A stretch of DNA of 64,000 nt from Azoarcus sp. Aa7 (GTDB lineage: Bacteria; Pseudomonadota; Gammaproteobacteria; Burkholderiales; Rhodocyclaceae): the NCBI RefSeq assembly GCF_014822185.1, contig NZ_QVLR01000106.1, positions 1 through 64,000 of the forward strand, given 5' to 3'. This document shows, piece after piece, positions 17,098-26,665 of this stretch (within the stretch, counting starts at the first letter, position 1; the number at the start of each line of letters is the position of its first letter). The notes below the pieces were generated by a model. The model ran no database searches. It was not told the origin of the DNA and was given only the letters and a program-made list of their open reading frames with translations. The translations under genes and the position numbers were made by a program.

Positions 17098-19104
17098 TCA
17101 AAGAGGTTTCACCGACGCTTCCACGAGGGTTGCGTCGAATCGTTCGATCAATTCGCGCACGAAAGGATCGCTTTCGAGGGCCGCGACCGCCTCGGCATGG
17201 CGCACGCGGCGATGGGCCTCGTCACGCTGCGCGGGCGTCTCGCCCTCGATCGCACCGACGGCGGCCCGCAGCTTGAGCGGCGCCCCGTACAGGGATGCGA
17301 GCTGGTCCTGGATGCGCTCGACCACACCCGGATTCATGTCGAGGAGATGGCGGTGGGCATTAGACAGCCGCAGCTCGATCACGCCATCGGCGAAGCCGAG
17401 CCACTCGCAGTGCTGGGCGAACTCGCGCACGAGGCCGCCGAGACCGAGCCGGCGGATGAGGCCGTGCCAGTTGCCCGCGGCGAAGTCCGCCGCTGCGGCG
17501 TCATCGCCGCCGGGCGCAGGCGCAGCCGCAATCGGAGGAGCCGACGGTACGAGAGGCGCCTCGACGACGGGAGCGGACGGTGCGGCCTTCTCGGGCAGCA
17601 CCGCTGGCACAGGCCGCGCGCCGGCTGAAGACGGCGCGGCCTCGCGCGGCGGTTCGGCCCCGTGGCCCGCCGGTTCGGAGCTCTGGCCGACGAAGGCTTC
17701 CGGCGGGAGATCCTCCCAGGGCGGCACCGAGTTGGCAGGCTCCGGTCGGGCTTCCGCCGGGGCGCCTGCCGCGGCCGGCGTCGTGCGTTGTACGGGTTCG
17801 ACCACCGGAATCGGGGCCGGCGGCACGGGTGCGGCGGGCACGTTGGAAGGCGCCGGAGTGACGGGCGCCGCCGGGGCCGCAGCAGCCGGCCGGGCGGCCT
17901 GTGCGCCTGCGCTCGCGGGGGCGGGTCGCGGCGCCGCCGCGGGCCGCGGGGCCGCTGGCGGCAGGCTGCGGGCGACGCCCCCTCCTCCGCCTTCGGCCGC
18001 AGGGCTGCCGAGGGCGGGCGGCTGGTCGGGGCGGAACGCGTGCAGGCGCAGCAGCGTCATCGTGAAGCCGGCGTAGTCGTCGGGCGCGAGCGGCAGCTCG
18101 TCGCGGCCGTGGATCGCGATCTGGTACGCGAGCTGCAGGAATTCGGCGTCGAAGGCCTCGGTATAGGGCAGCACGCGCTGGCGCTCGGCCTCGTCGGCGA
18201 TCGCGGCGGGGGCGAACTGCGCAAGGGCGACGCGATGCAGCAGGGATGCGAGGGCCTGCAGCGCGGCGTCGAACGACAGGCTGCGCGCCTCCATGCGGTC
18301 GGCGACCGCGAGCAGCGCCGTCACGTCGCCGGCAGCGAGCGCGTCGAGCACGGCATACAGGTGGTCGTCGCCGACCGTGCCGAGCATGTGCGTAACCTGC
18401 TCTTCCTCGACCTTGCCCGAGCCGTGCGCGATGGCCTGGTCGAGCAGCGACAGGGCGTCGCGCATCGAGCCGTTGGCCGCCTTCGCGAGGTGGCGCAGCG
18501 CGAGGGTCTCGAAGGAGATCGCCTCCGCTTCGAGGATGCGCGACAGATGTTCGATGATGTGGCCCTGCGGCATCTGCTTGAGGTTGAACTGCAGGCAGCG
18601 CGAGAGGACGGTGACCGGGATCTTCTGCGGGTCGGTGGTCGCGAGGATGAATTTCACATGCTCGGGCGGCTCTTCGAGGGTCTTCAGCATCGCGTTGAAC
18701 GCATGCCCGGTGAGCATGTGCACTTCGTCGATCATGTAGACCTTGTAGCGCCCCTGCACCGGCGCGTACACGGCCTTGTCGAGCAGCGCGGCCATGTCCT
18801 CGACGCCGCGGTTCGACGCCGCGTCCATCTCGACGTAGTCGGGGAAGCGGTCGGCGTCGATCGCCTGGCAGGCGGCGCACTGGTTGCACGGCTCGGCCGT
18901 GACGCCGGTCTCGCAGTTCAGCGCCTTGGCGAGGATGCGCGAGATCGTGGTCTTGCCGACACCGCGGGTGCCGGTGAACAGCCAGGCGTGGTGCAGCCGG
19001 CCGGTCGCGAGCGCATGGCAGAGCGCACGGACGACATGCTCCTGGCCGACCAGCGTCGCAAAGGATTTCGGCCGCCACTTGCGGGCGAGAACTTGATAGC
19101 TCAT
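17098..19104 (-). CDS. dnaX: DNA polymerase III subunits gamma and tau
   Basis: Clamp-loader ATPase of the replicative polymerase (668 residues). The AAA+ domain shows the Walker A motif [14 protein letters not shown] (about 44-57), a zinc module [10 protein letters not shown] and the DEVHML box. The lid and collar follow to about residue 365. A long Pro/Ala-rich linker (about 370-530) leads to the tau C-terminal domain, which contacts DnaB and the alpha subunit. I saw no obvious A-rich frameshift signal, so a separate gamma form is not evident from sequence. It heads dnaX-ybaB-recR and follows the patatin gene by 64 bp. Confidence 0.96.
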   Translation of the reverse strand: MSYQVLARKWRPKSFATLVGQEHVVRALCHALATGRLHHAWLFTGTRGVGKTTISRILAKALNCETGVTAEPCNQCAACQAIDADRFPDYVEMDAASNRGVEDMAALLDKAVYAPVQGRYKVYMIDEVHMLTGHAFNAMLKTLEEPPEHVKFILATTDPQKIPVTVLSRCLQFNLKQMPQGHIIEHLSRILEAEAISFETLALRHLAKAANGSMRDALSLLDQAIAHGSGKVEEEQVTHMLGTVGDDHLYAVLDALAAGDVTALLAVADRMEARSLSFDAALQALASLLHRVALAQFAPAAIADEAERQRVLPYTEAFDAEFLQLAYQIAIHGRDELPLAPDDYAGFTMTLLRLHAFRPDQPPALGSPAAEGGGGGVARSLPPAAPRPAAAPRPAPASAGAQAARPAAAAPAAPVTPAPSNVPAAPVPPAPIPVVEPVQRTTPAAAGAPAEARPEPANSVPPWEDLPPEAFVGQSSEPAGHGAEPPREAAPSSAGARPVPAVLPEKAAPSAPVVEAPLVPSAPPIAAAPAPGGDDAAAADFAAGNWHGLIRRLGLGGLVREFAQHCEWLGFADGVIELRLSNAHRHLLDMNPGVVERIQDQLASLYGAPLKLRAAVGAIEGETPAQRDEAHRRVRHAEAVAALESDPFVRELIERFDATLVEASVKPL

Positions 19105-19168
19105 GGCGCGGGATTCTAACAGAGCGCCGGAGGCGAACCCGCTGCGATTCGCTGCACGGGCTTCGACG

Positions 19169-21379
19169 TCAGGGCTGACCGAGTTGCAGGTAGTAGCGCA
19201 CGTCGCCGACTTCGGGCGAGTAGCTCGCGCCGACGTAGATCGGACCGAGGGCGGTATCTGCGCCGAGGAAGAGCGAGTACGCCCGACGCCGGCCGGGATC
19301 GGGCGTGAGCGAGGAGCCGTAGTTGCGCAGCTCGGCCCATTCGGCGGTCGCGCCGGCGTACACGCCGCGGCCGAGCGTGTCGGGCAGGCGCGTGATCTGG
19401 CGGTAGTAGGCGCCGCTGACGAGCGCCACCTGGTCGGCGGCGAGTTCGCCGTAGCGGTAGCCGGACAGGCGGAAGGGGCCGCCCAGCAGGGTGCGGCCGA
19501 CTTCGGGCAGGTCGCGGTCGGGGCTGCCGGCGAGCAGCGCGCGCACGCGCCACACGTTGGGGCCGAAGGAGGTCGCGGCGTCGCCGTCGAGCTCGGTGAA
19601 GAAGTAGCGCTGGTCGGCGCCGAAGGTCGGCGAGTGCAGTTCCGCGCGCAGCCGGGCGGCGTAGCCGCGGCGCGGGAAGAAGGGGCTGTCGAGGCGGTCT
19701 ATGGTGGCGGTGCCATGCACCCAGCCATCCTCGATGAGGCGCTCGGGGTAGAGCTCCGGACCGGCAGTGACTTCCGAACTGCGTCGGCCGCGGCGCCAGC
19801 CGGTGCGCAGTTCGCCCCACATGCCGATCTCGTAGCCGGCATCGAGGCCGACGAGGCCGCCCTTCTCCTTGTTCTCGGACAGCTTGCGTCCATCGACGAA
19901 GACCGGCAGCACGCGGTTGAACAGCTCGACGGACGGCGCGACGAACCAGCCGCTGTCGAGGTCGAGCGGCTGGAACAGCTCGCTGCGGATGCGGTTCGTC
20001 GTGCCGAGCTGCAGGTCCGTGTCCCAGCGCCCGCCGCGGGTATTCAGCCAGCGGCGCGAGAAGCCTGCGTAGAGGCCGACCTGGGAACCGCCTTCGAAGT
20101 CGGCCGCGAGGCCGCCGCCGAAGCGCAGCAGGTTGGGGCCCGAAGCCTTCTCGTCGGCATCGAGCTGTACCGTGGCGCGCGGCCCGTCGTGCAATACGCT
20201 GTAGCGCAGGCGATCGAAGTCGCCGCGCTCGTAGATGCGGGCGATGTCCTGCTCGAGCTTCTGGGGGTCGAGCGCTTCACCGGTCTTCTGCGTGAGCGTG
20301 GCGCCGAAAAGGCGTTCAGGCACGAATTTGAGGCCTTCGACCTTGATGTCGGCGACGACGGGGGCGCGCTTGTGCCAGCGGAACTGGCGCAGCGCCTGCC
20401 ACTTCGCGTAGCTGTCCTCGTCGACGCTGAAGCGCGCGAGCGAAACGGACTGGCGCAGCGCGGCCTCGGTGCCGTAGGGAATGGTCTCGAGCACGCGCTC
20501 GAAGTCGCGCGAGGTGATGCCGGGCAGCTCGACCTGGATCAGGGCGTCGTCCGGGCCCAGGCGCGCGAGCTGCTGGCGCACGTTCTGCTCGAGTGCGAGG
20601 TTGATCGCCTGCAGCGCGATGTCGGTCGCGGAGCGCAGGCGCTCGCGCGCGTGCGGTGGCGTGCCGAGGTTCACGGCGATGACGCGCCCGCCGCACAGCC
20701 CTCGGCCGATGTCGACCGGGAGGTTCATCACGAGGCCGCCGTCGACGAGCAGGCGCTTGTCGTTCTCGATCGGCAGGAACACGCCGGGGACGGCCATGCT
20801 CGCGCGCATCGCGCGCCACAGCGGGCCCTTGTCGAGCAGCACCAGCTCGCCGGTCTCGAGGTCGGTGGCGACGGCGCGGTACGGCAGCGCGAGGCTGTCG
20901 AAGGTGTCGAGGACTTCGGCGTCGCCGGCGAGCCGGGTGAGGAAGCGGTCCATCGCCTGGCCCGAGATCGCACTCTGCGGCAGCAACAGGGCGCCGTCAC
21001 CGTAGCCCAGCGTGATCGCGGAACGGTTGCGCGCGGCGTCCTGCTTGTCGCGGAAGGGCTGATCCTCACGCGGCACGCTGCTGGAGAACATGTTCACCCA
21101 GTCGACGGCGTGGATCTCGCGCACCATGTCGCTCAGCTCCATCCCCGCCGCATAGGCGCCGCCGACGATCGCGCCCATCGAGGTGCCGACGATGCAATCG
21201 ACCGGGACGCGCATGTCCTCGAGCACCTTCAGCACGCCGACGTGGGCGATGCCGCGCGCGCCGCCGCCCGAGAGCACGAGCGCGACACCCTGCGGCGGCA
21301 CGGACGTTTCGGCGCACAGGGGCGTGGCTGCGAGGCCGGTCAGGCACAGCAGGGAAAGGACGAAGGGACGCAGGTTCAA
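19169..21379 (-). CDS. Patatin-like phospholipase with POTRA and beta-barrel domains (PlpD type, type Vd secretion)
   Basis: With the TTG start at 21379 the product has 736 residues. A signal peptide (FVLSLLCLTGLAATPLCA, about 6-23) leads to a patatin lipase domain with the oxyanion motif GGGARG (38-43), nucleophile GTSMG (S67) and catalytic DGG (D213). A POTRA-like segment lies around 325-395 (VVADIKVEGLKFVPERLF), then a 16-strand-type barrel to the end. This is the PlpD layout: a passenger lipase displayed by its own barrel. The frame is open to 21541, but that part would overlap the SRP RNA and its terminator; no ATG or GTG lies in between, and TTG 21379 gives the natural signal peptide. 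No strong ribosome site is visible, so the start is moderately sure. Confidence 0.85.
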   Translation of the reverse strand: MNLRPFVLSLLCLTGLAATPLCAETSVPPQGVALVLSGGGARGIAHVGVLKVLEDMRVPVDCIVGTSMGAIVGGAYAAGMELSDMVREIHAVDWVNMFSSSVPREDQPFRDKQDAARNRSAITLGYGDGALLLPQSAISGQAMDRFLTRLAGDAEVLDTFDSLALPYRAVATDLETGELVLLDKGPLWRAMRASMAVPGVFLPIENDKRLLVDGGLVMNLPVDIGRGLCGGRVIAVNLGTPPHARERLRSATDIALQAINLALEQNVRQQLARLGPDDALIQVELPGITSRDFERVLETIPYGTEAALRQSVSLARFSVDEDSYAKWQALRQFRWHKRAPVVADIKVEGLKFVPERLFGATLTQKTGEALDPQKLEQDIARIYERGDFDRLRYSVLHDGPRATVQLDADEKASGPNLLRFGGGLAADFEGGSQVGLYAGFSRRWLNTRGGRWDTDLQLGTTNRIRSELFQPLDLDSGWFVAPSVELFNRVLPVFVDGRKLSENKEKGGLVGLDAGYEIGMWGELRTGWRRGRRSSEVTAGPELYPERLIEDGWVHGTATIDRLDSPFFPRRGYAARLRAELHSPTFGADQRYFFTELDGDAATSFGPNVWRVRALLAGSPDRDLPEVGRTLLGGPFRLSGYRYGELAADQVALVSGAYYRQITRLPDTLGRGVYAGATAEWAELRNYGSSLTPDPGRRRAYSLFLGADTALGPIYVGASYSPEVGDVRYYLQLGQP

Positions 21380-21470
21380 GCGCGTGCTCGGTGAGTGCTC
21401 AGGGAGGGGACGGACCGAAGATAGCGCAAGACCGCCGGGCGTGCGTAACGGAAGTCCCGCAAGGAGGCAC

Positions 21471-21504
21471 AAAATGAAACGGGCGCCCCGTTTCGGAGGC
21501 GCCC
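21471..21504 (-). terminator. Intrinsic terminator of the 4.5S RNA gene
   Basis: On the minus strand a 9-bp GC-rich stem (21504-21496 with 21489-21481) with a 6-base loop is followed by GTTTCATTTT. It lies 17 bp beyond the RNA 3' end. Confidence 0.8.
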
Positions 21505-21520
21505 GTTCAATGTTCAGGGT

Positions 21521-21616
<96 letters not shown>

Positions 21617-21676
21617 ACGGGGCGCATTGTAGCAGCTTATGCGGGCGGGTGCGGTGATGCAATGCGGAGGGCCCGG

Positions 21677-21774
21677 CGTAGGGCGGGAAAGCGAAGCGCA
21701 TCCCGCCATGCGGCGATCGAGGCGCTTCCGGCCCATGGATTGGCGGGATGCGCCTTCGGCTTTCCTGCCCTACG
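21677..21774. repeat. REP-like imperfect inverted repeat
   Basis: Arms at 21677-21708 and 21741-21774 are near reverse complements (GTAGGGCGGGAAAGC-type sequence), with a 32-base spacer. The wording matches a family of short palindromic repeats common between genes in betaproteobacteria. It lies between the acyl-CoA synthetase stop and the ffs promoter, where it may also slow read-through. Confidence 0.7.
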
Positions 21775-21800
21775 ATTCGCCGCGCGCGGACCTCGACCGC

Positions 21801-23489
21801 TCAGCCCTTGAGTTCGGGGAAGTCTTCCTCGAAGAACTCCAGCGCGCCGCGCACGGAGCCGTCCTTGCCCTCCTCGCTCTTGCGCAGCTCGACGCGGCGG
21901 ATCTTGCCGGAGATGGTCTTCGGCAGGTCCGAGAACTCGAGGCGGCGGATGCGCTTGTACGGGGCGAGCTTGTCGCGCGTGAAGGCGAAGATGTCCTTCG
22001 CGAGTTCCTTCGACGGCTCGAAGCCGGCGGCGAGGATCACGTAGGCCTTGGGCACGGCCAGACGCACCGGATCGGGACTCGGGACGACGGCGGCTTCGGC
22101 GACCGCGGGATGCTCGATCAGCACCGATTCGAGCTCGAAGGGGCTGATGCGGTAGTCGGAGGCCTTGAACACGTCGTCGGCGCGGCCGACGTAGGTGATG
22201 TAGCCTTCCTCGTCGATGTTCGCGACGTCGCCGGTGCGGTAGTGGCCGTCACGCATGGCTTCGGCGGTCTTGGCTTCGTCGCCGGCGTAGCCGAGCATAA
22301 GGCCCATCGGGCGTTTGGCGAGCACCAGGCTGATCTCGCCTTCATCGGTGGGCTTGCTGTCGGCGTCGAGCAGCGCGATGGTGTAGCCGGGCAGCGGGCG
22401 ACCCATCGAACCGGGCTTGAGCTTCTGGCCTGGCGTGTTGCCGATCTGCGCGGTGGTTTCGGTCTGGCCGAAACCGTCGCGGATCGTGATGCCCCAGGCC
22501 TTCTTCACCTGGTCGATGACTTCCGGATTGAGCGGCTCGCCGGCGCCGATGAGTTCGCGCAGCTGGGTCTTCACGGACGCGAGGTCTTGCTGGATCAGCA
22601 TGCGCCACACCGTGGGGGGCGCGCACATCGTGGTGATCTCGAACTTCACCAGTACATCGAGCAGCGCCTTGGCGTTGAAGCGGTTGTAGTTGTACAGGAA
22701 CACGCAGGCGCCGGCGTTCCACGGCGCGAAGAAGCAGCTCCACGCGTGCTTGGCCCAGCCCGGCGAGCTGATGTTCATGTGGCGGTCGTTGGGCTGCAGG
22801 CCGATCCAGTACATCGTCGACAGGTGGCCGACCGGGTAGGACTGGTGGCTGTGCTGCACGAGCTTGGGCTTGGAGGTGGTGCCGGAGGTGAAGTACAGCA
22901 GTAGCGGGTCGGTGACCTGGGTGACGCCGGTCGGCGTGAACTCGGGCGAGGCGGCGTAGGCGTCCTCGAAGGAGAGCCAGCCGGCGGTCGCACCGCCGAC
23001 GCTGACGCGGGTGTAGCCGCCGGCGAGATCGGCGAACTTGTCGGTGTGGGCCTTGCCGATCACGACGTGTTTGACCTGGCCGCGCTCGAGGCGGTCGAGC
23101 AGGTCATCCGGGGTCAGCAGCGTGGTGGCGGGGATGACGACGGCGCCGAGCTTGATCGCGGCGAGCATGGTTTCCCACAGCGGCACTTCGTTGCCGAGCA
23201 TGATCAGGATGCGGTCGCCGCGCGCAACGCCCTGCTCGTGCAGCCAGTTGGCGACGCGGTTGGAGCGCGCGGACATCTCGGCAAAGGAGAGTTTCGATTC
23301 ACGGCCGTCTTCCTCGACGATCCACAGCGCGGGCTTCTCGTTGCCCTTCGCCATCGCGTCGAAGTAATCGAGCGCCCAGTTGAACTCGGTGAGCTGCGGC
23401 CACTGGAAGCCGGCGTACGCGGTGGCGTAGTCGGTGCGGTTGGCCAGCAGGAAGTCCCGTGCTTTCAGAAACTCGGCAACTGCAGTCAT
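21801..23489 (-). CDS. AMP-binding acyl-CoA synthetase
   Basis: Activates a carboxylic acid to its CoA thioester through an acyl-adenylate. The ATG at 23489 has a strong ribosome site (AAAGGAGAGG); further upstream codons are non-coding in style. The product has 562 residues with the adenylate-forming motifs: YFTSGTTSKPKLVQHSH (P-loop-like), GFGQTETTAQIG, YRTGDVA and the catalytic lysine region KTISGKIRRVELRK. The overall form is like medium-chain or aromatic acyl-CoA synthetases (AcsM type); the substrate cannot be fixed by reading. It is a single-gene unit, preceded by a perfect palindrome at 23645-23664. Confidence 0.92.
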   Translation of the reverse strand: MTAVAEFLKARDFLLANRTDYATAYAGFQWPQLTEFNWALDYFDAMAKGNEKPALWIVEEDGRESKLSFAEMSARSNRVANWLHEQGVARGDRILIMLGNEVPLWETMLAAIKLGAVVIPATTLLTPDDLLDRLERGQVKHVVIGKAHTDKFADLAGGYTRVSVGGATAGWLSFEDAYAASPEFTPTGVTQVTDPLLLYFTSGTTSKPKLVQHSHQSYPVGHLSTMYWIGLQPNDRHMNISSPGWAKHAWSCFFAPWNAGACVFLYNYNRFNAKALLDVLVKFEITTMCAPPTVWRMLIQQDLASVKTQLRELIGAGEPLNPEVIDQVKKAWGITIRDGFGQTETTAQIGNTPGQKLKPGSMGRPLPGYTIALLDADSKPTDEGEISLVLAKRPMGLMLGYAGDEAKTAEAMRDGHYRTGDVANIDEEGYITYVGRADDVFKASDYRISPFELESVLIEHPAVAEAAVVPSPDPVRLAVPKAYVILAAGFEPSKELAKDIFAFTRDKLAPYKRIRRLEFSDLPKTISGKIRRVELRKSEEGKDGSVRGALEFFEEDFPELKG

Positions 23490-23644
23490 TTCCTCTCCTT
23501 TCCCAGAAGCGGCGCGTCGGATGGGTCTCCGCCACGCCCGATGTACGCCCGCTTGCCGCAGGCCCCGGCAGTGCAGCCGGAGCATTGTGCCGCAGGCGAC
23601 TTTGATTGAGTTTCGACGCCCGTGTCGGACGCCGGGCGGTATTT

Positions 23645-23664
23645 TGACGTTGACGTCAACGTCA
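23645..23664. promoter_or_regulatory. Perfect 20-bp palindrome, probable operator of the acyl-CoA synthetase
   Basis: TGACGTTGACGTCAACGTCA is a perfect palindrome, 156 bp before the synthetase start codon. Its ACGT-spaced half-sites recall operators of regulators of acyl-CoA and branched-chain catabolism (LiuR-type MerR proteins or TetR-type proteins); that comparison is from memory. No regulator gene is adjacent. Confidence 0.6.
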
Positions 23665-23820
23665 CGCAACCATGCTGCACTGCGGCGCTGCCCAATTTGG
23701 CCATCCCTCGGGGAATCGATCGAAGCGGATCTGCGCGGCACGACACCGGGCGGCCCGAGCGCGGGCCGACGCGCCGGACGTCTGTACGCAATTAACCCGG
23801 CAACGAAATACCATTCGGAC

Positions 23821-23861
23821 TGAGCCTGTCGAAGCCCTGCCAATGCCCTTCGACAAGCTCA
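23821..23861. repeat. REP-like inverted repeat
   Basis: TGAGCCTGTCGAAG (23821-23834) and CTTCGACAAGCTCA (23848-23861) are reverse complements with one mismatch. The wider sequence (TTCGACAAGCTCAGGGCGAA) belongs to a very common intergenic repeat of beta- and gammaproteobacteria. Confidence 0.72.
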
Positions 23862-23931
23862 GGGCGAACGGAGGGATTTGAGTGCCGTGTTAATAATGGG
23901 TGGCCGGGCGGGTATCCGCGGCGCCCGCGGC

Positions 23932-24858
23932 TCAGGATTTTTTGCGCAGCATGTAGAAGAGGTTGGGCTCGCTCACGATGTAGAGGTTGCCGGCCGCGTC
24001 CATCGTGACGCCTTCGGGCGAGGGCGCGTCGTGCGCGAGGCCCGAGCGCCTTCCCGCAAGCGGCCGCGAGCTCACGAAGCGGCCGTCGGCATCGAGCTCG
24101 ACGAGCTCCTTCGACTCCTCGCTCAGCAGCACGAGGTGCCCCGTCTTCGGGTCGAAGCAGACGTCGGCGAGGTCGCCCGTGGACACGTCCCGGTCGATCC
24201 AGTCGGTGTGATCCTGCAGGGCCAGCTGCAGCCGGCCTCCGAGCGAGGCGGCGACGCCGTCCACCTCGAACAGCTGGCGCGGGTCGCGCTCCTTGGCAAT
24301 GAAGACGCGGTCGCCGGCCGCATCGTAGGCGAGCCCTTCGAAGCCCTTGTTGCCGCGATGCATGTTCAGGCCGAGGGTGAGGAAGGGCGATCCTTTCGCA
24401 TCGATCGTGCCCGACTGTTGCGGAATGTCGACAAAGTTGAGGCGCTGCAGGGTTTCGTTGGTGATCGCGACGCGCCCGTTGCCCATGTACGCGATCGCTT
24501 CGGTATCGTCGAAGCCTTCCAGGCGGTAGCGCTCGAGCACGTCGCCATTGCGGCTCAGGGCGACGACCTCGGCCGGCCCGTCGTTGCCGATCGCGAGCAG
24601 GCGGTCGCGATCGAAGTCGTAGGTGATGCCGGAAAGCTCTTTCGCACCGGGAATCGGCTTCGCATCGATGACGACTTCATAGTTCTGCAGCGAGATTGCC
24701 GGAGTCGCCGCCTGCTGCGCGGCCGGGGCATGCGAGGCGATCTTCTGCCCCCAGTGCAGCTTGTGGTTCACGATACCGACGGCCGCAAGCGCCGAGATCA
24801 GCGCGAGGCCATACAGACTCCTGCGGGGGTAACGTGCTGCGCGGTCGGTCCCGGGCAT
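23932..24858 (-). CDS. SdiA-regulated domain protein (beta-propeller, membrane-anchored)
   Basis: A 308-residue protein of the SdiA-regulated/YjiK family. An N-terminal hydrophobic segment (SLYGLALISALAAVGIV, about 14-30) is a membrane anchor or uncleaved signal, placing the rest in the periplasm. The remainder has repeated propeller blades: ELSGITYDFDRDRLLAIGND, EAIAYMGNGRVAITNET, GFEGLAYDAAGDRVFIAKE and SPEGVTMDAAGNLYIVSE. The function is not known; related propellers are thought to have esterase- or phytase-like activity. It lies 30 bp downstream of a GT39 gene, so co-transcription is likely. Confidence 0.82.
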   Translation of the reverse strand: MPGTDRAARYPRRSLYGLALISALAAVGIVNHKLHWGQKIASHAPAAQQAATPAISLQNYEVVIDAKPIPGAKELSGITYDFDRDRLLAIGNDGPAEVVALSRNGDVLERYRLEGFDDTEAIAYMGNGRVAITNETLQRLNFVDIPQQSGTIDAKGSPFLTLGLNMHRGNKGFEGLAYDAAGDRVFIAKERDPRQLFEVDGVAASLGGRLQLALQDHTDWIDRDVSTGDLADVCFDPKTGHLVLLSEESKELVELDADGRFVSSRPLAGRRSGLAHDAPSPEGVTMDAAGNLYIVSEPNLFYMLRKKS

Positions 24859-24888
24859 CCTGGTCTCCTCGTCCTTGTTATCCTGTTG

Positions 24889-26466
24889 TCAGAGCGGCGA
24901 CTGCCACGCGAAGCGGAATTCGCGCGGCTTGAGGTCGCTGCGGCACTGTCCGTTGTCGGCGTCGGCACCGACGACGTACCACTCGTCGCGCGAGGTGCCG
25001 CCCACCCTGCGTGCCTTGTCGGGAATGAAGCAGCGTGCGAGTTCGCGTGCCGGTACGAGGGCATAGGCGCCCGGGTGGGTACGCAGCCACCGGGCGGCCG
25101 CGTCGACGCCTGCGCGGGACTGGAAGCCGAAATGCACGATGGGCTGGCGGGCGAAGAGCCAGTGCCCCTCGCGCCAATCGATGAGGAGGAGATCGGCGCC
25201 GCCGGTCAGCTCGGCCGCCGAACGCATCACCTCCTGGTGGGGATTCGGACCTTCCTTGAGCGGCTCGACGAAGCCGGCGACGAACCATGCGACGAACCAG
25301 CTCGCGGCGATCCAGCGGAAAATGCGCAGCGCGTGCGGACGGCCGCCGAACCAGCGTCGCAGCATCCAGGGCACGAGCGGCGCGACCGTCAGCACCGTGC
25401 CCAACAGGGCGGGAAAGATGTACAGCTTGCGCTTGCCGGTGCTCAGGGAGAAGAACAGCACGATCAGCAGCGCCCAGCCGAGCAGCACGAGCACGCGGCC
25501 GTCGCGCCGGGCGAGCTGCCGCCGCCACGCCGGCACCAGCCACGGCAGCCCGAGGACGAGCGGCAGCCAGACTTCCGGGATCACGTTCGCGACGAAATAC
25601 CACGCCGGTTCGCGGTGCATCCACGCATTCGTGTAGCGCTCCGCGGTCTGCCGCAGCGTCACGTCGCGCACGTAGGCGAGGCTTTCCGCGTCGCCCTGCA
25701 GCAGCACGGTGGCCGCGAGCGGCACCGCCCACACGGCGACCGCCGCGAGCATCGCAGCGAGACCCAGCGCCCAGCGCCATGGGTCGCGCGGGACGGGGCC
25801 GACGCCGTGCCAGTCCTTGCGCACGGCCCACGCATAGGGCAGCAGCATGAACAGCGGCAGGAAACCGATGACCTTGGTGATGACGCCGAAGCCCATCGCG
25901 GCGCAGGCGACGTAGAACCAGCCCCAGGCCGGCCCGGCCATCAGGTGGCGCACGAGGCCGTACATGCCGAGCGCGATCCACAGGCACAGCAGCCCGTCGA
26001 GTTGGCCCGCGCGCAGCACGTTGTAGGTCTGGAAGCAGGCGAGGAAGAGCAGCGCGGCGATGACGCCGGTGCGACGGTTCCACAGGCGCCGCCCGAGGTC
26101 GTACAGGCAGCCGGTGGTCACCGCACCGGCGATCAGGGCCGGCAGGAACAGGGCGACCCGCGGCGAGCCGGTGACGCGGATGAAGAACGCGACGACCCAC
26201 ATGAAGAGCGGGGGCTTGTCCGGGTAGATCTGGCCGGCCCGGTGCGGAATGATCCACGAGCCGTTCTGCAGCATCTCCAGTGCGACGCCGAGGAAGCGCT
26301 CCTCATCGACGCTGGACGGTTCGCGCAGGCCGAGGCCGGCGCCGATCAACAGCAGCGCCAGCAGCATCAGCCCGATCAGATCGGCGAGCGGATGGTTGAG
26401 CGTGAGTCCGAGTGGGCGCCGAAGCGGAACCGGGCCGAGGACTGAAACTTGGGTGTCGTCGCGCAT
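24889..26466 (-). CDS. GT39/ArnT-like membrane glycosyltransferase
   Basis: A 525-residue polytopic protein with an N-terminal first helix (LIGLMLLALLLIGAGLGL) and about ten further membrane segments. The acidic pair after it (PSSVDEERFLGVALEM) is the catalytic-site motif of PMT/ArnT-type enzymes that use polyprenyl-phosphate sugars. The soluble C-terminal part (about 400-525) is periplasmic. Typical roles are sugar or aminoarabinose transfer to lipid A, glycans or proteins; the real substrate is unknown. The ATG at 26466 lies 200 bp after the upstream GGDEF-EAL gene. Confidence 0.85.
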   Translation of the reverse strand: MRDDTQVSVLGPVPLRRPLGLTLNHPLADLIGLMLLALLLIGAGLGLREPSSVDEERFLGVALEMLQNGSWIIPHRAGQIYPDKPPLFMWVVAFFIRVTGSPRVALFLPALIAGAVTTGCLYDLGRRLWNRRTGVIAALLFLACFQTYNVLRAGQLDGLLCLWIALGMYGLVRHLMAGPAWGWFYVACAAMGFGVITKVIGFLPLFMLLPYAWAVRKDWHGVGPVPRDPWRWALGLAAMLAAVAVWAVPLAATVLLQGDAESLAYVRDVTLRQTAERYTNAWMHREPAWYFVANVIPEVWLPLVLGLPWLVPAWRRQLARRDGRVLVLLGWALLIVLFFSLSTGKRKLYIFPALLGTVLTVAPLVPWMLRRWFGGRPHALRIFRWIAASWFVAWFVAGFVEPLKEGPNPHQEVMRSAAELTGGADLLLIDWREGHWLFARQPIVHFGFQSRAGVDAAARWLRTHPGAYALVPARELARCFIPDKARRVGGTSRDEWYVVGADADNGQCRSDLKPREFRFAWQSPL

Positions 26467-26665
26467 GCCTTTCTCGATTTTGGCCGCCGCCCGGCATGCG
26501 ACGCGTCAGGATCGATCCTGCCGGGCATGCACTGCGACGGTCCATGGACATCGGGATCGCCGCGAGACGGCACGACGACCGCCCGCAGGCAAGGCGCGAC
26601 TCTACCGAGGCGGATGTCAAGAAACCGTCAAACTCGCGTGACGATCCGCCTCACGCACCGAGAGC

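Larger units (their letters stand above)
23490..23931. other. 442-bp gap upstream of the acyl-CoA synthetase: palindrome plus REP-like repeat, no gene
   Basis: This space separates the SdiA-regulated-type gene (stop at 23932) from the acyl-CoA synthetase start, both on the minus strand. It holds the synthetase ribosome site, the 20-bp palindrome at 23645-23664 and a REP-like dyad at 23821-23861. Short frames here lack coding character. Confidence 0.7.

Noticed and set aside
23878-26445. 855-codon plus-strand frame
   Set aside because: Shadow of the SdiA-regulated-type and GT39 genes; His/Arg/Gln-rich with no domain.
26507-26520. 14-bp palindrome CAGGATCGATCCTG
   Set aside because: Perfect but short and far from a clear promoter; no support for an operator beyond symmetry.
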